A DNA stretch of 38,655 nucleotides from an uncultured Synechococcus sp. (GTDB taxonomy: Bacteria; Cyanobacteriota; Cyanobacteriia; Phormidesmidales; Phormidesmidaceae): positions 1 to 38,655 of the forward strand of contig CALDSK010000258.1 in assembly GCA_937911865.1 (NCBI GenBank), given 5' to 3'. Of the stretch, positions 1 to 8,412 are shown in pieces (the first letter of the stretch is position 1; every line of letters starts with the position of its first letter). Made by a program: the position numbers and the translations under genes. The notes below the pieces were generated by a model. That model did no database searches and was not told the DNA's origin. It was given only the letters and a program-made list of their open reading frames with translations.

Positions 1-80
1 ATGGGCTAAGAGAAACTATGGGCTAAGAGAAACTATGGGCTAAGAGAAACTATGGGCTAAGAGAAACTATGGACTAGGAA
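1..80. repeat. 17-bp tandem repeat, four exact copies plus a degenerate fifth
   Basis: The unit ATGGGCTAAGAGAAACT is repeated exactly at 1-17, 18-34, 35-51 and 52-68. A decayed partial copy follows at 69-80. The array is cut by the window edge, so its true copy number is unknown. Each unit carries an in-frame TAA after ATG GGC, so it cannot encode a repeat protein in that frame. It lies upstream of the reductase gene at 245; the 81-244 stretch in between holds nothing I can name. Confidence 0.9.
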
Positions 81-244
81 GCAAAGGCCTACGTCATAGC
101 GACAACCCAGCAGACCATAAAACGCAGAACATAAAACCAGGTTAGGAGATGTTTGAAACGGCTGGCCGCTTCTTTAACGCGTCTTAATGATTGTCGCGGC
201 GTGATTTTATGATGTGAAAGTAGTTTTAGTAGGCAAAAGAGCGC

Positions 245-1105
245 ATGAAAATTGGCATACTGGGCACCGGGCTCATGGGCGGCCCGATGGCTCTACAGCT
301 GAAAAAAGCAGGGTTTGAGGTGATCGCATGGAACCGTTCGCCAGACAAGCTAGCGCCTTTGCAGCAGGCACAGATTGAGACCGTTGAACGAGCCGAAGCG
401 GCGATCGCAGCCGCAGAACTTACGATCACCATGCTCAGCGACGCTGCGGCCATTCAAGCTACCGTGCTGTCTAATCCAGCCGTACTCATCGGTAAAACTA
501 TCCTCCAAATGGGCACTATCGCCCCTGCGCAAAGCCGTGACATCCAGTCGCAGGTACGCTCAGCGGGCGGAGATTATTTAGAAGCGCCCGTCCTCGGCAG
601 CATTCCTCAAGTCAAGGCAGGCAGTCTGATTTTAATGGTGGGGGCAACGCCTGAGCAGTTTGAACAATGGCTGCCAGTGCTAAAGTGCTTCGGCCCCAAT
701 CCAGAGCTGATGGGCGAAGTTGGCACCGCCGCCGCGACTAAGCTGGCGATGAATCAGCTGATTGGCAGCCTGACAGCGGCGTTTTCTATGAGCCTGGGGC
801 TAGCACAGAAGGAGGGTCTGAACTTAGAGAAATTTATGACGATTGTGCGAGACAGCGCGCTCTATGCGCCGACGTTTGATAAGAAACTGGAGCGAATGTG
901 CGATCACAATTTTGCCAATCCCAACTTTCCGACCAAACACCTGCTCAAAGATATGAACCTGTTTGTACAGGCCGCTGCCAACCAAGGCATTGACGCCACT
1001 GTAGCCGCAGGCGTTAGCCAAATAGCCAGTAAGGCGATTGAGCAGGGCTTGGCCAATGAAGATTACTCAGCAATTTATAATGCGGTGAATCCAAAAGAAG
1101 ATTAG
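245..1105 (+). CDS. NAD(P)-dependent oxidoreductase, beta-hydroxyacid dehydrogenase family
   Basis: This is a soluble reductase of the 3-hydroxyisobutyrate dehydrogenase / glyoxylate-succinic semialdehyde reductase family. The protein is 286 aa, the usual length. The N-terminal Rossmann fold shows GTGLMG at residues 7-12, and N30-R31 after the second beta strand favours NADPH over NADH (inference from the family). The substrate-binding region is the GTIAPAQSRDI and EAPVLGSIPQVKAGS segments. The family's catalytic lysine is K166, in the TKLAMNQ helix. The all-alpha C-terminal domain is complete, with the KHLLKDMN segment. By family the likely substrate is a small hydroxyacid or semialdehyde, but the exact one cannot be read from sequence. 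The gene is followed after 30 bp by the DUF302 gene on the same strand, so the two may be co-transcribed. Confidence 0.88.
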   Translation: MKIGILGTGLMGGPMALQLKKAGFEVIAWNRSPDKLAPLQQAQIETVERAEAAIAAAELTITMLSDAAAIQATVLSNPAVLIGKTILQMGTIAPAQSRDIQSQVRSAGGDYLEAPVLGSIPQVKAGSLILMVGATPEQFEQWLPVLKCFGPNPELMGEVGTAAATKLAMNQLIGSLTAAFSMSLGLAQKEGLNLEKFMTIVRDSALYAPTFDKKLERMCDHNFANPNFPTKHLLKDMNLFVQAAANQGIDATVAAGVSQIASKAIEQGLANEDYSAIYNAVNPKED

Positions 1106-1135
1106 ACTTTGCTATTGTTGGCGTGAGGAAAAGAC

Positions 1136-1642
1136 ATGAATCGGTTACTGTGGCGACAGATTGCAGGACTCGGTGGCGCGGTGGCAATTGTTAGTATTGC
1201 GATGGCACTGGGCACGAGATCAGGAAACACCTTACCGGTACCGACGCCCACTGGACTGGTGATGAAAGAAAGTCCCTATAGCGTAGAAGAAACCGAACAG
1301 CGGTTCATCAGCATTTTAGAAGAGCGGGGATTAACCGTGTTTACGACGGTAGATCATGCGCAAAACGCAGCGGGCGCTGACTTGACATTGCCACCCACAC
1401 GGGTTGTTATTTTTGGCAATCCAAAGTTAGGTACGCCGCTGATGCAGTGCGCGCAGAGCATCGCGATCGATCTGCCACAGAAGATGCTGATCTGGGAGAA
1501 TGAAAATGGAGAGGTGACAGTTGCCTACAACGACCCAAGATACTTAGGCGGGCGACATCAGCTGGGCAGCTGCGGAAATGAGGGAATTCAGCAAATTGCT
1601 AGAGCGCTCGATACGTTCTCGAATAATGCGGTTAGCCCTTAG
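1136..1642 (+). CDS. DUF302 domain protein with N-terminal membrane anchor or signal peptide
   Basis: The protein is 168 aa. Residues 8-26 form a hydrophobic segment that reads as a signal peptide or single anchor, so the rest should be periplasmic or membrane-bound. From about residue 45 it follows the DUF302 pattern: a PYSVEETEQRF start, a GLTVFTTVDHAQNA strand-helix, RVVIFGNPKLGTPLMQ in the middle, and LPQKMLIWENENGEVTVAYNDP near the end. DUF302 proteins are small, often dimeric, and have no settled reaction. The family call is firm but the function is unknown. It lies 30 bp after the reductase on the same strand and converges with uppS. Confidence 0.8.
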   Translation: MNRLLWRQIAGLGGAVAIVSIAMALGTRSGNTLPVPTPTGLVMKESPYSVEETEQRFISILEERGLTVFTTVDHAQNAAGADLTLPPTRVVIFGNPKLGTPLMQCAQSIAIDLPQKMLIWENENGEVTVAYNDPRYLGGRHQLGSCGNEGIQQIARALDTFSNNAVSP

Positions 1643-1697
1643 CTCGACTTTATTCATTAAGCAGCATAGCCATAGCGGTGGGGATGCGGCTAAGCCC

Positions 1698-2501
1698 CTA
1701 CGCAATTAAGGCCGCTTGCGCCGCTACCGTATCCTGCCCTACTGACTGAACCGCTACAACGGCATCCTTCGCATTGCCAAACCGGCGATCGCGCGATTGA
1801 AAGGTCGCTAGCGCCTGATGAAACTCAGTCCGGTCAAAATCTGGCCAAAACGCATCGGTAAAATACATTTCGGTATAGGCTAGCTGCCACAGTAAGAAAT
1901 TGCTCAGTCGCTGCTCGCCACTGGTGCGAATCAACAAGTCAGGGTCGCAACCGGCTGTATACAGATGCTGACTAATCAACGATTCAGTCACCTCTGCGGG
2001 CGTTAACTGACCCTGTTCTACTTTTGCGGCGACCTGCTGACAGGCCTGAACAATCTCGTTACGGCTACCGTAATTAATCGCCACGTTAAAATCAACAGCC
2101 GTGTTATTCGCGGTCTCTTCCATCGCCCTTGAAATCTCTCTTTGCAAGCTAGCTGGCAGCGTAGAAAGATCGCCCAAAAAGCGAATGCGCACACCTTCCC
2201 TGTGCATTTCTTTTAGCTCTTTTCGCAGCATTTTCTCGAACAGAACCATCAAAAAGTCAACTTCAGCGGTAGGTCGACCCCAGTTCTCGGTTGAAAAAGC
2301 ATAGGCAGTCAAGGCCCCAATTCCCCAATCTTTGCAGCACCGCAACAGAGCTTTGAGGGTCTTTGCGCCCTGCCTGTGGCCTGCCACACGAGGAAGCCCT
2401 CTTTTATTGGCCCAGCGGCCATTGCCGTCCATAATGACAGCGACATGCTTAGGCAGTGCGTGGGGATTCAGATCGGCTGGAAGGGTGGCGTAGGAACTCA
2501 T
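1698..2501 (-). CDS. uppS: Isoprenyl transferase (undecaprenyl diphosphate synthase)
   Basis: This cis-prenyltransferase condenses isopentenyl diphosphate onto farnesyl diphosphate to make the C55 lipid carrier for peptidoglycan and surface glycans. The protein is 267 aa, normal for the family. The catalytic motif is HVAVIMDGNGRWA with D25. Next come GHRQGAK, the STENWGRP segment, the FNVAINYGSR motif, and the C-terminal LLIRTSGEQRLSNFLLWQ and AYTEMYF motifs. All conserved regions are present, so the enzyme should be active. It converges with the DUF302 gene and has no same-strand partner nearby. Confidence 0.96.
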   Translation of the reverse strand: MSSYATLPADLNPHALPKHVAVIMDGNGRWANKRGLPRVAGHRQGAKTLKALLRCCKDWGIGALTAYAFSTENWGRPTAEVDFLMVLFEKMLRKELKEMHREGVRIRFLGDLSTLPASLQREISRAMEETANNTAVDFNVAINYGSRNEIVQACQQVAAKVEQGQLTPAEVTESLISQHLYTAGCDPDLLIRTSGEQRLSNFLLWQLAYTEMYFTDAFWPDFDRTEFHQALATFQSRDRRFGNAKDAVVAVQSVGQDTVAAQAALIA

Positions 2502-2893
2502 AGGTAGTCGCAGCGATTAGCTGAAAAGAGAGAGAAACAAATTAGCAGTAAACGATTGAAGACAAATGAAAGAGAGTGAGTTTTAAGCAAAGCGGATCTG
2601 TCAGTTTGTATTCACCTCATCTATGCTCAATAATTCCCGTAGGTCTGCGGTCGTCAGTCGGTGATTCCACTGCAAAAGTTGATGCATTATGCGGCTTGCA
2701 GCATGAGGGAAGCAAAGTGGTAGGCATGACAGGTCTGACCGCCTTCGTAGGTTAGGCGCTGCGGTGTAAGATTGTCAGTCGGAAAAAGTCTGTGAAGGTC
2801 TGGGAAAGGACGCCGCCTTGAGCGGAACTTATACCGGGCAGCTGGTAGTCTACTTTGCAATGAGGAGAGCTCGCACCGGGTAAAACAAGCAAT
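2502..2893. other. Non-coding stretch between divergent genes
   Basis: This 392-bp interval separates the divergent uppS and NB-ARC genes and must hold both promoters. I found no convincing sigma-70 pair, strong palindrome, tRNA or conserved ORF. The longest reading frame across it, on the minus strand, runs into the NB-ARC coding sequence and looks like a shadow. Confidence 0.4.
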
Positions 2894-5383
2894 ATGGGGA
2901 TAGAGACCGCAATTGAGTATGCCGATCAGCTGCTGTACGAGCGCACGGGAAAACATTTGAGCGATCTGCAAAGCTATATTCTTCAGCAGAGTTGGCAGGG
3001 CAAAACTTACGGACAGGTGGCGACATTGGCTGGCTACAGCGAAGGGCATGTAAAGGATGTCGCTTCCCAGCTGTGGAAGTTGCTTTCTGAGGCGCTAGGG
3101 GAGCGGATTACCAAAGGAAATTTGCGAGCGCGCCTCAAAAACCGCATCAAGCGCACCCTCCAAAGCGCACCTGGTAGCGCGACAGTCCTTGCCGGTATCC
3201 GCGGCGTCCAGGCGCAAATAGACAGGCACGGGACACCGGTTCATACGCAGATTGCCCCCGCGCCGCAGCAAACCCATCTCACCGATGGCTTCATCGGTCG
3301 CCAAAGTGCCCTTCAGACGCTAGACAGCCTCAGTCAGAACCATCAAATTATCGTCATAAAAGGCGAAGGCGGCATTGGCAAAACGACCCTAGCTCAGCAG
3401 TACGCTCAACGGTTCGACCAGGTACTAGAGCTGTTAATGGCCAAAGAAACTGCCAGCATTACCCCCATCGAGAGCGTGGTTGAAGAATGGCTCAGGCAGT
3501 CTTTCAACGAAGAGCCCGGCAGAGAGTTTGGCATCACGCTCAGTCGGCTAAAGCATCATCTGCAAGCAGGGTGTAGAGCAGGACGCATCTGCGTTTTAAT
3601 CGATAATTTAGAACCTGCACTAGATAGTAATGGGCAGTTTGTCGCCGAGCACCGCCACTATGTAGAGCTGCTGCGAGTATTGAGCGCTGCCCAGGCAACC
3701 GTATTGATTACCAGCCGAGATCGCCTCTGCGAACCGGGGATAAAGGTGCATCACTATCGCCTACCAGGTCTCGCTGCGGAGGCCTGGCGACAGTTCTTCG
3801 TATCGCACGGCATCGATCTTGCTTTACGCCAGCACATAGACGTCTTGAGCAAAATGCACCAGGCGTACAGCGGTAATGCCAAGGCAATGGAGATTCTATG
3901 CGCGGCCGCGATAGAAGACTTTGAAGGCGATTTGACGGCTTACTGGCAAGAAAACAGTGCGAACTTATTGGGAACTGCCGATTTAAGGAATCTGGTAGGC
4001 AGTCAGGTCAACCGATTGCAGCAGCTAGATACTGATGCCTACCGACTGTTTTGCCGATTAGGGTGCTATCGGTATCAAGAGCAGTCTCGGCTAAAAGCAG
4101 GTGCGATCGCTGCTCTTATGTGGGACATAGACCCCAGCATTCACCAACAAACGATCAACTCACTGCGCGATCGCTCGCTTCTAGACTGTCGCAAAGGCAT
4201 ATACTGGCTGCATCCTGTCAGCCGAGCTGAAGCCATTGCCCGGCTACGAAACAGTCAGGACTGGCAGCCAACCAACCGAGCCGCCGCCACCTATTGGAGC
4301 GCTCAGGTTCAAAGCATCGCCTCTGTCAACGATGCCCTTCAAGCGTTAGAAGCCTATTATCATCTAATTGCTATCGGCAATTACGACGGCGCTGCCGCCG
4401 TTTTACTCAAAAGTCGTCACAATCAGTGGCGACAGTTTTTACCGCTGGCTAGCAGCCTTTACCGAATGGGATTGTTGCAACCTGCGATTACGACCATTAC
4501 GCAGGTATTACCTCGTGTAAAAACAAGTCAGAGTGAATTGAACAATATTTTGGGCGATGTGCACTGGATTATGGGAGATGTGCATAGTGCGATCGCCTGT
4601 CAACAAAAAACCCTTGCCGACACCGCTAAAAGAACAGAAAACCTGAAAGCGCAAAAGTCCATTCCTATGCTTGAGCGAGATACCTACGCTCTCAAAATGC
4701 TGACTGTGGATGCGCACTTGAGTATTGGACTCTATCAGATTGATTTGTGGGAGTTAGAACAGGCCGCTGAGCAGTTTGAAACAGTAATTGCGATCGCAGC
4801 CAACACCCCTCACCAAGCCTGGGCAGACAAGGCAACCGTCGGGCTAGCCCTTGTCCAGGCGCATTTGGGCAACACCCCAGCAGCGATCACGCTAGCAAAC
4901 AGCATTGAGCATCAGTTTACCGCTGGCCCCGACGATGAGCATGGCCGGTATGCCTACTTTTTACAGCTGTTAGGACAAACCTTTGGCCAGCTTGGCTTTT
5001 TCGAGCGCGCAAAAAACCTATACGAAAGGGCCATTCAGTCAGCAGAAACAGGACACTATGTGCAGGTGAAGGCGAGGGCGCTCACTGGACTGGCCGTTTT
5101 GTACAGACACCGATACCAAGCGCAGTTAGACAATCAAGCAACCGAGCATCAGGGAAAAATCTCTACTCACGCGCTTCACGACCAGGCCATAGAACTTTGT
5201 CAGGCGATCGGTGCGACCTGCGATCTGGCAGAGGCTTACTTCCAGCGAGGATGTACGACCGGAGAAGCGGACTGTTTTGAGCGGGCGATCGCCCTATTCA
5301 AAAAAATTAAAGCCCCCTGCCAAATCAAGCGGTGCCAAATCAAACGGTGCCAAATCAAGCGGGAAGAAAACGCCGCCAGCTAG
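2894..5383 (+). CDS. NB-ARC ATPase with HTH-like N-terminal domain and TPR-like C-terminus
   Basis: This is a STAND-type signalling ATPase of 829 aa. Residues 1-85 match the HTH-like domain that cyanobacteria place in front of NB-ARC and effector proteins (EYADQLLYERTGKHLSDLQ, then a WQGKTYGQVATLAGYSEGHV helix-turn-helix). I recall this domain as vMAP-M0-like, from the vWA-MoxR-associated conflict systems. The NB-ARC domain has Walker A GEGGIGKTT at about 157-165, Walker B-like ICVLIDNLEP, the TSRDR sensor motif, and a GNAKAMEIL segment where GLPL sits. From about residue 460 to the end the helices have TPR-like spacing. The C-terminus ends in three QIKRC-type repeats. The ATG at 2894 is the first in-frame start after a TGA at 2861. 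I see no effector domain, so the protein probably works through a partner. The next gene, a metallopeptidase 132 bp away on the same strand, is not a known partner. Confidence 0.85.
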   Translation: MGIETAIEYADQLLYERTGKHLSDLQSYILQQSWQGKTYGQVATLAGYSEGHVKDVASQLWKLLSEALGERITKGNLRARLKNRIKRTLQSAPGSATVLAGIRGVQAQIDRHGTPVHTQIAPAPQQTHLTDGFIGRQSALQTLDSLSQNHQIIVIKGEGGIGKTTLAQQYAQRFDQVLELLMAKETASITPIESVVEEWLRQSFNEEPGREFGITLSRLKHHLQAGCRAGRICVLIDNLEPALDSNGQFVAEHRHYVELLRVLSAAQATVLITSRDRLCEPGIKVHHYRLPGLAAEAWRQFFVSHGIDLALRQHIDVLSKMHQAYSGNAKAMEILCAAAIEDFEGDLTAYWQENSANLLGTADLRNLVGSQVNRLQQLDTDAYRLFCRLGCYRYQEQSRLKAGAIAALMWDIDPSIHQQTINSLRDRSLLDCRKGIYWLHPVSRAEAIARLRNSQDWQPTNRAAATYWSAQVQSIASVNDALQALEAYYHLIAIGNYDGAAAVLLKSRHNQWRQFLPLASSLYRMGLLQPAITTITQVLPRVKTSQSELNNILGDVHWIMGDVHSAIACQQKTLADTAKRTENLKAQKSIPMLERDTYALKMLTVDAHLSIGLYQIDLWELEQAAEQFETVIAIAANTPHQAWADKATVGLALVQAHLGNTPAAITLANSIEHQFTAGPDDEHGRYAYFLQLLGQTFGQLGFFERAKNLYERAIQSAETGHYVQVKARALTGLAVLYRHRYQAQLDNQATEHQGKISTHALHDQAIELCQAIGATCDLAEAYFQRGCTTGEADCFERAIALFKKIKAPCQIKRCQIKRCQIKREENAAS
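5318..5362 (+). repeat. 15-bp in-frame tandem repeat at the 3' end of the NB-ARC gene
   Basis: Three near-exact copies of TGCCAAATCAAGCGG lie at 5318-5332, 5333-5347 and 5348-5362. The middle copy differs by one base. They add the peptide unit CQIKR three times just before the C-terminus. Because the unit is a multiple of three, copy number can change without breaking the frame. Confidence 0.9.
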
Positions 5384-5515
5384 GCCTAAACAAGATCAAA
5401 CCAAAGAGGCTCAAACCGAACCGAGCGAAATGATACGCTGTCAATGAATTTGCAGCTCCGTAGCCATACGGAGACGCAAACCTGGTTATCAAGTCGTCAC
5501 TGAGTTCAAAAAGGT

Positions 5516-6385
5516 ATGCGCTGGAAAACAGGTCGCCGCAGTCAAAACGTACAGGACAGGCGGGGGAGAGGTGGCTATCGTCGCGGTGGCGGGAGCCCAA
5601 TGGTCGTTGGTGGCGGTGGTATCGGCATGCTAGTTGTTGCCGTCGTCATTACCTTACTGGGCGGCGATCCAACTATTTTGTTAGATGCTGCTGCGCCACC
5701 GCCGGTCAGCCAGTCTCCTGCGGGTGGCCCCTACGAGGCCACCTCTCCCGAAGAGGATGAGCTAGCGGAGTTTGTCTCTGTTGTACTAGCTGAAACCGAA
5801 GACACCTGGAACAGTATTTTTCCGCAAGAATTTGGCGGCCCCTACCGCGAACCACAGCTAGTACTTTTCACGGGCGCGGTTCAGTCGGCCTGCGGGACTG
5901 CTAATGCCGCTGTTGGCCCCTTCTACTGCCCCGCCGACCAACAGGTCTATATCGATCTTGACTTCTACCGCACCCTTAGAGACAGGCTTGGCGCGCCTGG
6001 AGACTTTGCGCAAGCCTATGTGATCGCTCACGAAGTAGGTCACCACATTCAAACCCTGCTGGGCATTTCAGACCAGGTCCGCTCTGCTCAGCGCCGCATG
6101 AGCCAAACCCAGGCCAATCAGCTCTCTGTCGCCCAAGAGCTACAGGCCGACTGCTTTGCGGGCGTTTGGGCCTACAGCGTTAATGAAGAAGGTCTATTAG
6201 AAGAAGGTGACATCGAAGAAGCCCTAAACGCGGCCAGTCAAATCGGTGATGATACTTTGCAGCGCAATCAACAGGGCTATGTGACCCCTGATTCTTTTAC
6301 CCACGGCACCTCTGCGCAGCGTGTAGAATGGTTTAGTCGCGGCTTAGAAACAGGAGATGTCGATCAGTGCGATACGTTTAGTTAG
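5516..6385 (+). CDS. YpfJ-type neutral zinc metallopeptidase, membrane-anchored
   Basis: The protein is 289 aa and belongs to the YpfJ/KPN_02809 putative neutral zinc metallopeptidase family. An Arg/Gly-rich cytoplasmic N-terminus (residues 1-33) precedes one membrane helix (about 34-50). A Pro-rich linker and a peptidase domain follow, probably outside the membrane. The zinc motif HEVGHH is at residues 172-177, with H172, E173 and H176 as the expected ligands and base. Other family markers are the FCSACGTANA-like segment (here QSACGTANAAVGPFYCP), the VYIDLDFY strand, and QELQADCFAGVWA, which should give the third ligand. An AAGG-like ribosome site stands directly before the ATG. The physiological substrate is unknown. 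Confidence 0.9.
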   Translation: MRWKTGRRSQNVQDRRGRGGYRRGGGSPMVVGGGGIGMLVVAVVITLLGGDPTILLDAAAPPPVSQSPAGGPYEATSPEEDELAEFVSVVLAETEDTWNSIFPQEFGGPYREPQLVLFTGAVQSACGTANAAVGPFYCPADQQVYIDLDFYRTLRDRLGAPGDFAQAYVIAHEVGHHIQTLLGISDQVRSAQRRMSQTQANQLSVAQELQADCFAGVWAYSVNEEGLLEEGDIEEALNAASQIGDDTLQRNQQGYVTPDSFTHGTSAQRVEWFSRGLETGDVDQCDTFS

Positions 6386-6530
6386 AAGCTAACAGAAGAC
6401 AACCTAGCAGAAGACAACAAAGAAACTCAACAGACGCTATAGAACCCTTCAGAACCTTCCAAAAGCATCGTCTCATTAGGCTATCTCTGCATGACGATAC
6501 AATCTTTTGGAGGCCTGTAAGTAAGAGGAA

Positions 6531-6757
6531 TTAACGGCGATTGCGATTAAAACACCTACCCTAATCAATAGCTGGGTCGACATGAGTTGGGATGAGTATC
6601 TCAGTTATCTAGAAGAGCCTCAGCTAAAAAAGGCAAAAGCCTACTGCTATCAGGGTCATGGAAGATTTGAAATGCTGCCAGTTGGCTTCGGACATGGATA
6701 TAACCACGTCGCGACAACATATGTGATTAATCTATTTTGTTTCAACAATAGTCAAAT
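6531..6757 (+). pseudogene. N-terminal remnant of a Uma2-family (DUF820) endonuclease
   Basis: Translating from 6531 gives the typical start of a cyanobacterial Uma2 protein: TPTLINSWVDMSWDEYLSYL, then KAKAYCYQGHGRFEMLPVGF and VINLFC. These match the family's LINLWVDMSWEEYL and GRFEMxPVGxxH segments. The frame is closed upstream by a TAA at 6522, and no good start codon precedes the homology apart from an internal ATG at 6582. Homology ends near 6750, where the sequence runs into the 3' end of the cryptochrome gene on the other strand. The catalytic PD-(D/E)XK-like half is absent. It is therefore a dead fragment, and the 89-codon ORF from 6582 is probably not a functional gene. Confidence 0.75.
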
Positions 6758-8230
6758 CTACCGCCGCCCCTTCTTCTTATCCCAAGCCGCCTCATACTTT
6801 TTCTCATTCGCTGCAACAGATTTCTGCAAATCCACCACCGGATTCGGATAATCCACCCCAACTCTCACGTCAAATCGCTTTTGCTCTACAGGCTGCAATC
6901 TCCAAGGGCTGTGTACCTTCTTGGCAGGTACCTGCTCAAGTGCTGGTAGCCAGTGCTTCACGTATTTACCGTCAGGGTCATAGTCTTTAGACTGCTTCGG
7001 AATGTTGAAATACCGGAAGCCACGCGCATCGTTTCCAACACCAGCCGTGTAGTTCCAGTTTCCCCAGTTACTACAGACGTCATAGTCAATCAACAGCGAC
7101 TCAAACCACTCCGCGCCCATTTGCCAATCAATACCTAAGTTTTTGGTCAGAAAACTGGCCACATTCTGCCGTCCCCGGTTAGACATAAAGCCGGTCGCTG
7201 CAATCTCTTTCATATTCGCATCAATCAGCGGATAGCCCGTCTCGCCCTCACGCCACAGATCAAAGCGTTTCCAGTCTTGCTGCCACTCAATGGGTAATCC
7301 TCGAATGCCCCCTTTACGAAACACCTTTCGCCCGTACTTCGCACAGACGAAGCGAAAATAGTCTCGCCAGATCAGCTCAAAAATCATCCAGTATGTAGAG
7401 TTGTTCTTCTTTCTCTCACGTTCATAGCGCTGCACCTCCGCATGCACCTTTCGCGGTGAAAGACTTCCATTCGCCAGCCAAGGAGAAAACTTAGAAGAGT
7501 AATCCGCACCCAACATGCCGTTGCGCGTTTCTTTGTATACCTGAAGCCGATCGGCATCCCAAAAGTAGTGCTGCAATCGCTTTAGACCTTCTGATTCACC
7601 GCCTTTAAAGGCCAGCACGCCTTTGGGGTCAATTGAGGCCTTCTCTAAGCCAAAGTCCGATAGTGCGGGCAGTGCGCCAGCGTCGAGGCCTTCCGGAAGG
7701 GCTGAGAGCTTATCTGGAGCAGGAAAGGGAGGAAAGATCTGACTCTCTTTTTCAGCCGATTTACGAAAGTGAGTGAATACCTCCGGCAGCTTGTTGATGT
7801 CAAAAGGCAAGTCGTCAGGATGAAACAGTGTCGCACCCCAATACACTTCAGAGGTCACTTTTAGATTGTTTAGTGCTTTCTCTACGCCCCGTTCTACCGC
7901 CGTTTCCTCACTGGTGACTTCCTCGTGCCAATACACCGCGTCTATATCAAGCGCCTTAACCAAAGCTGGGATTTCGTCTTCTGGCTTTCCTTGCCGAATG
8001 ACCAAATCGCTTCCTTTGGATTGCAGAGACTGGCGCAAGTCTGCTACCGTTTCGAGTAAAAACTGGGCCCGGTAAGCGCCCGTCTTTGGGAAACCAAACG
8101 AGGTCTGACCAAAGTGGCGAGGGTCGAAGCAGTAGAGCGGAACGATGTCGGCTTTGTTTTCTAGCGCTCGGTGGAGAGGTTCGTGATCGTGCAGGCGAAG
8201 GTCGTTTCGGAGCCAGAGAAGAATACGCAT
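6758..8230 (-). CDS. DASH-family cryptochrome
   Basis: This is a blue-light flavoprotein of the cryptochrome/photolyase superfamily. DASH members repair pyrimidine dimers in single-stranded or looped DNA and bind FAD plus a folate antenna. The protein is 490 aa from the ATG at 8230. It opens with LLWLRNDLRLHDHEPL and SFGFPKTGAYRAQFL, both typical of DASH. The FAD domain has TGYPLIDANMKEIAATGFMS and NRGRQNVASFL, then IDYDVCSNWGNWNYTAGVG and FNIPKQSKDYDPDGKYVKHW. A four-residue extension to a TTG at 8242 is possible, but the ATG fits homologues better. Neither start has a clear Shine-Dalgarno. A perfect 34-bp palindrome lies 38 bp upstream. A second, unrelated photolyase-type gene lies at 17868. 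Confidence 0.92.
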   Translation of the reverse strand: MRILLWLRNDLRLHDHEPLHRALENKADIVPLYCFDPRHFGQTSFGFPKTGAYRAQFLLETVADLRQSLQSKGSDLVIRQGKPEDEIPALVKALDIDAVYWHEEVTSEETAVERGVEKALNNLKVTSEVYWGATLFHPDDLPFDINKLPEVFTHFRKSAEKESQIFPPFPAPDKLSALPEGLDAGALPALSDFGLEKASIDPKGVLAFKGGESEGLKRLQHYFWDADRLQVYKETRNGMLGADYSSKFSPWLANGSLSPRKVHAEVQRYERERKKNNSTYWMIFELIWRDYFRFVCAKYGRKVFRKGGIRGLPIEWQQDWKRFDLWREGETGYPLIDANMKEIAATGFMSNRGRQNVASFLTKNLGIDWQMGAEWFESLLIDYDVCSNWGNWNYTAGVGNDARGFRYFNIPKQSKDYDPDGKYVKHWLPALEQVPAKKVHSPWRLQPVEQKRFDVRVGVDYPNPVVDLQKSVAANEKKYEAAWDKKKGRR

Positions 8231-8268
8231 GAAAAAGGTCAAAAGTCGTCAGTCCGCCCTTCATGATA

Positions 8269-8302
8269 TAGCAAACGCCCTAATGCATTAGGGCGTTTGC
8301 TA
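8269..8302. repeat. Perfect 34-bp palindrome in the divergent promoter region
   Basis: The arm TAGCAAACGCCCTAATG (8269-8285) is followed with no spacer by its exact reverse complement (8286-8302). The site sits between the divergent DASH cryptochrome (start 8230) and the NuiA-like gene (start 8413). No T-run follows on either strand, so it does not look like an intrinsic terminator. It may be an operator for a dimeric regulator, a transcript-end hairpin in the cryptochrome leader, or a mobile palindromic element. Confidence 0.9.
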
Positions 8303-8412
8303 GTTGAGTTGCTTTGTCAGCTGCATGCGGTGGCCTTCAGAAGTATCCGAAGCAACTCAACAGGCGGTATAAAGGGGTGAAGTCGAATTGCTAGGCGCAA
8401 AAGGGCATAAAC

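Noticed and set aside
2502..2893. tRNA or small RNA in the uppS/NB-ARC gap
   Set aside because: No cloverleaf, T-loop consensus or terminator could be found.
5516..6385. Metallopeptidase as the effector of the NB-ARC protein
   Set aside because: It belongs to a widespread housekeeping-like family (YpfJ), lacks the shared N-terminal domain and has its own ribosome site 132 bp away.
6582..6851. 89-codon frame as an intact gene
   Set aside because: Only the first 55-60 codons resemble Uma2; the rest is antisense to the cryptochrome 3' end, so it is a remnant.
8269..8302. 34-bp palindrome as intrinsic terminator
   Set aside because: It lies between divergent genes and has no T-run on either side.
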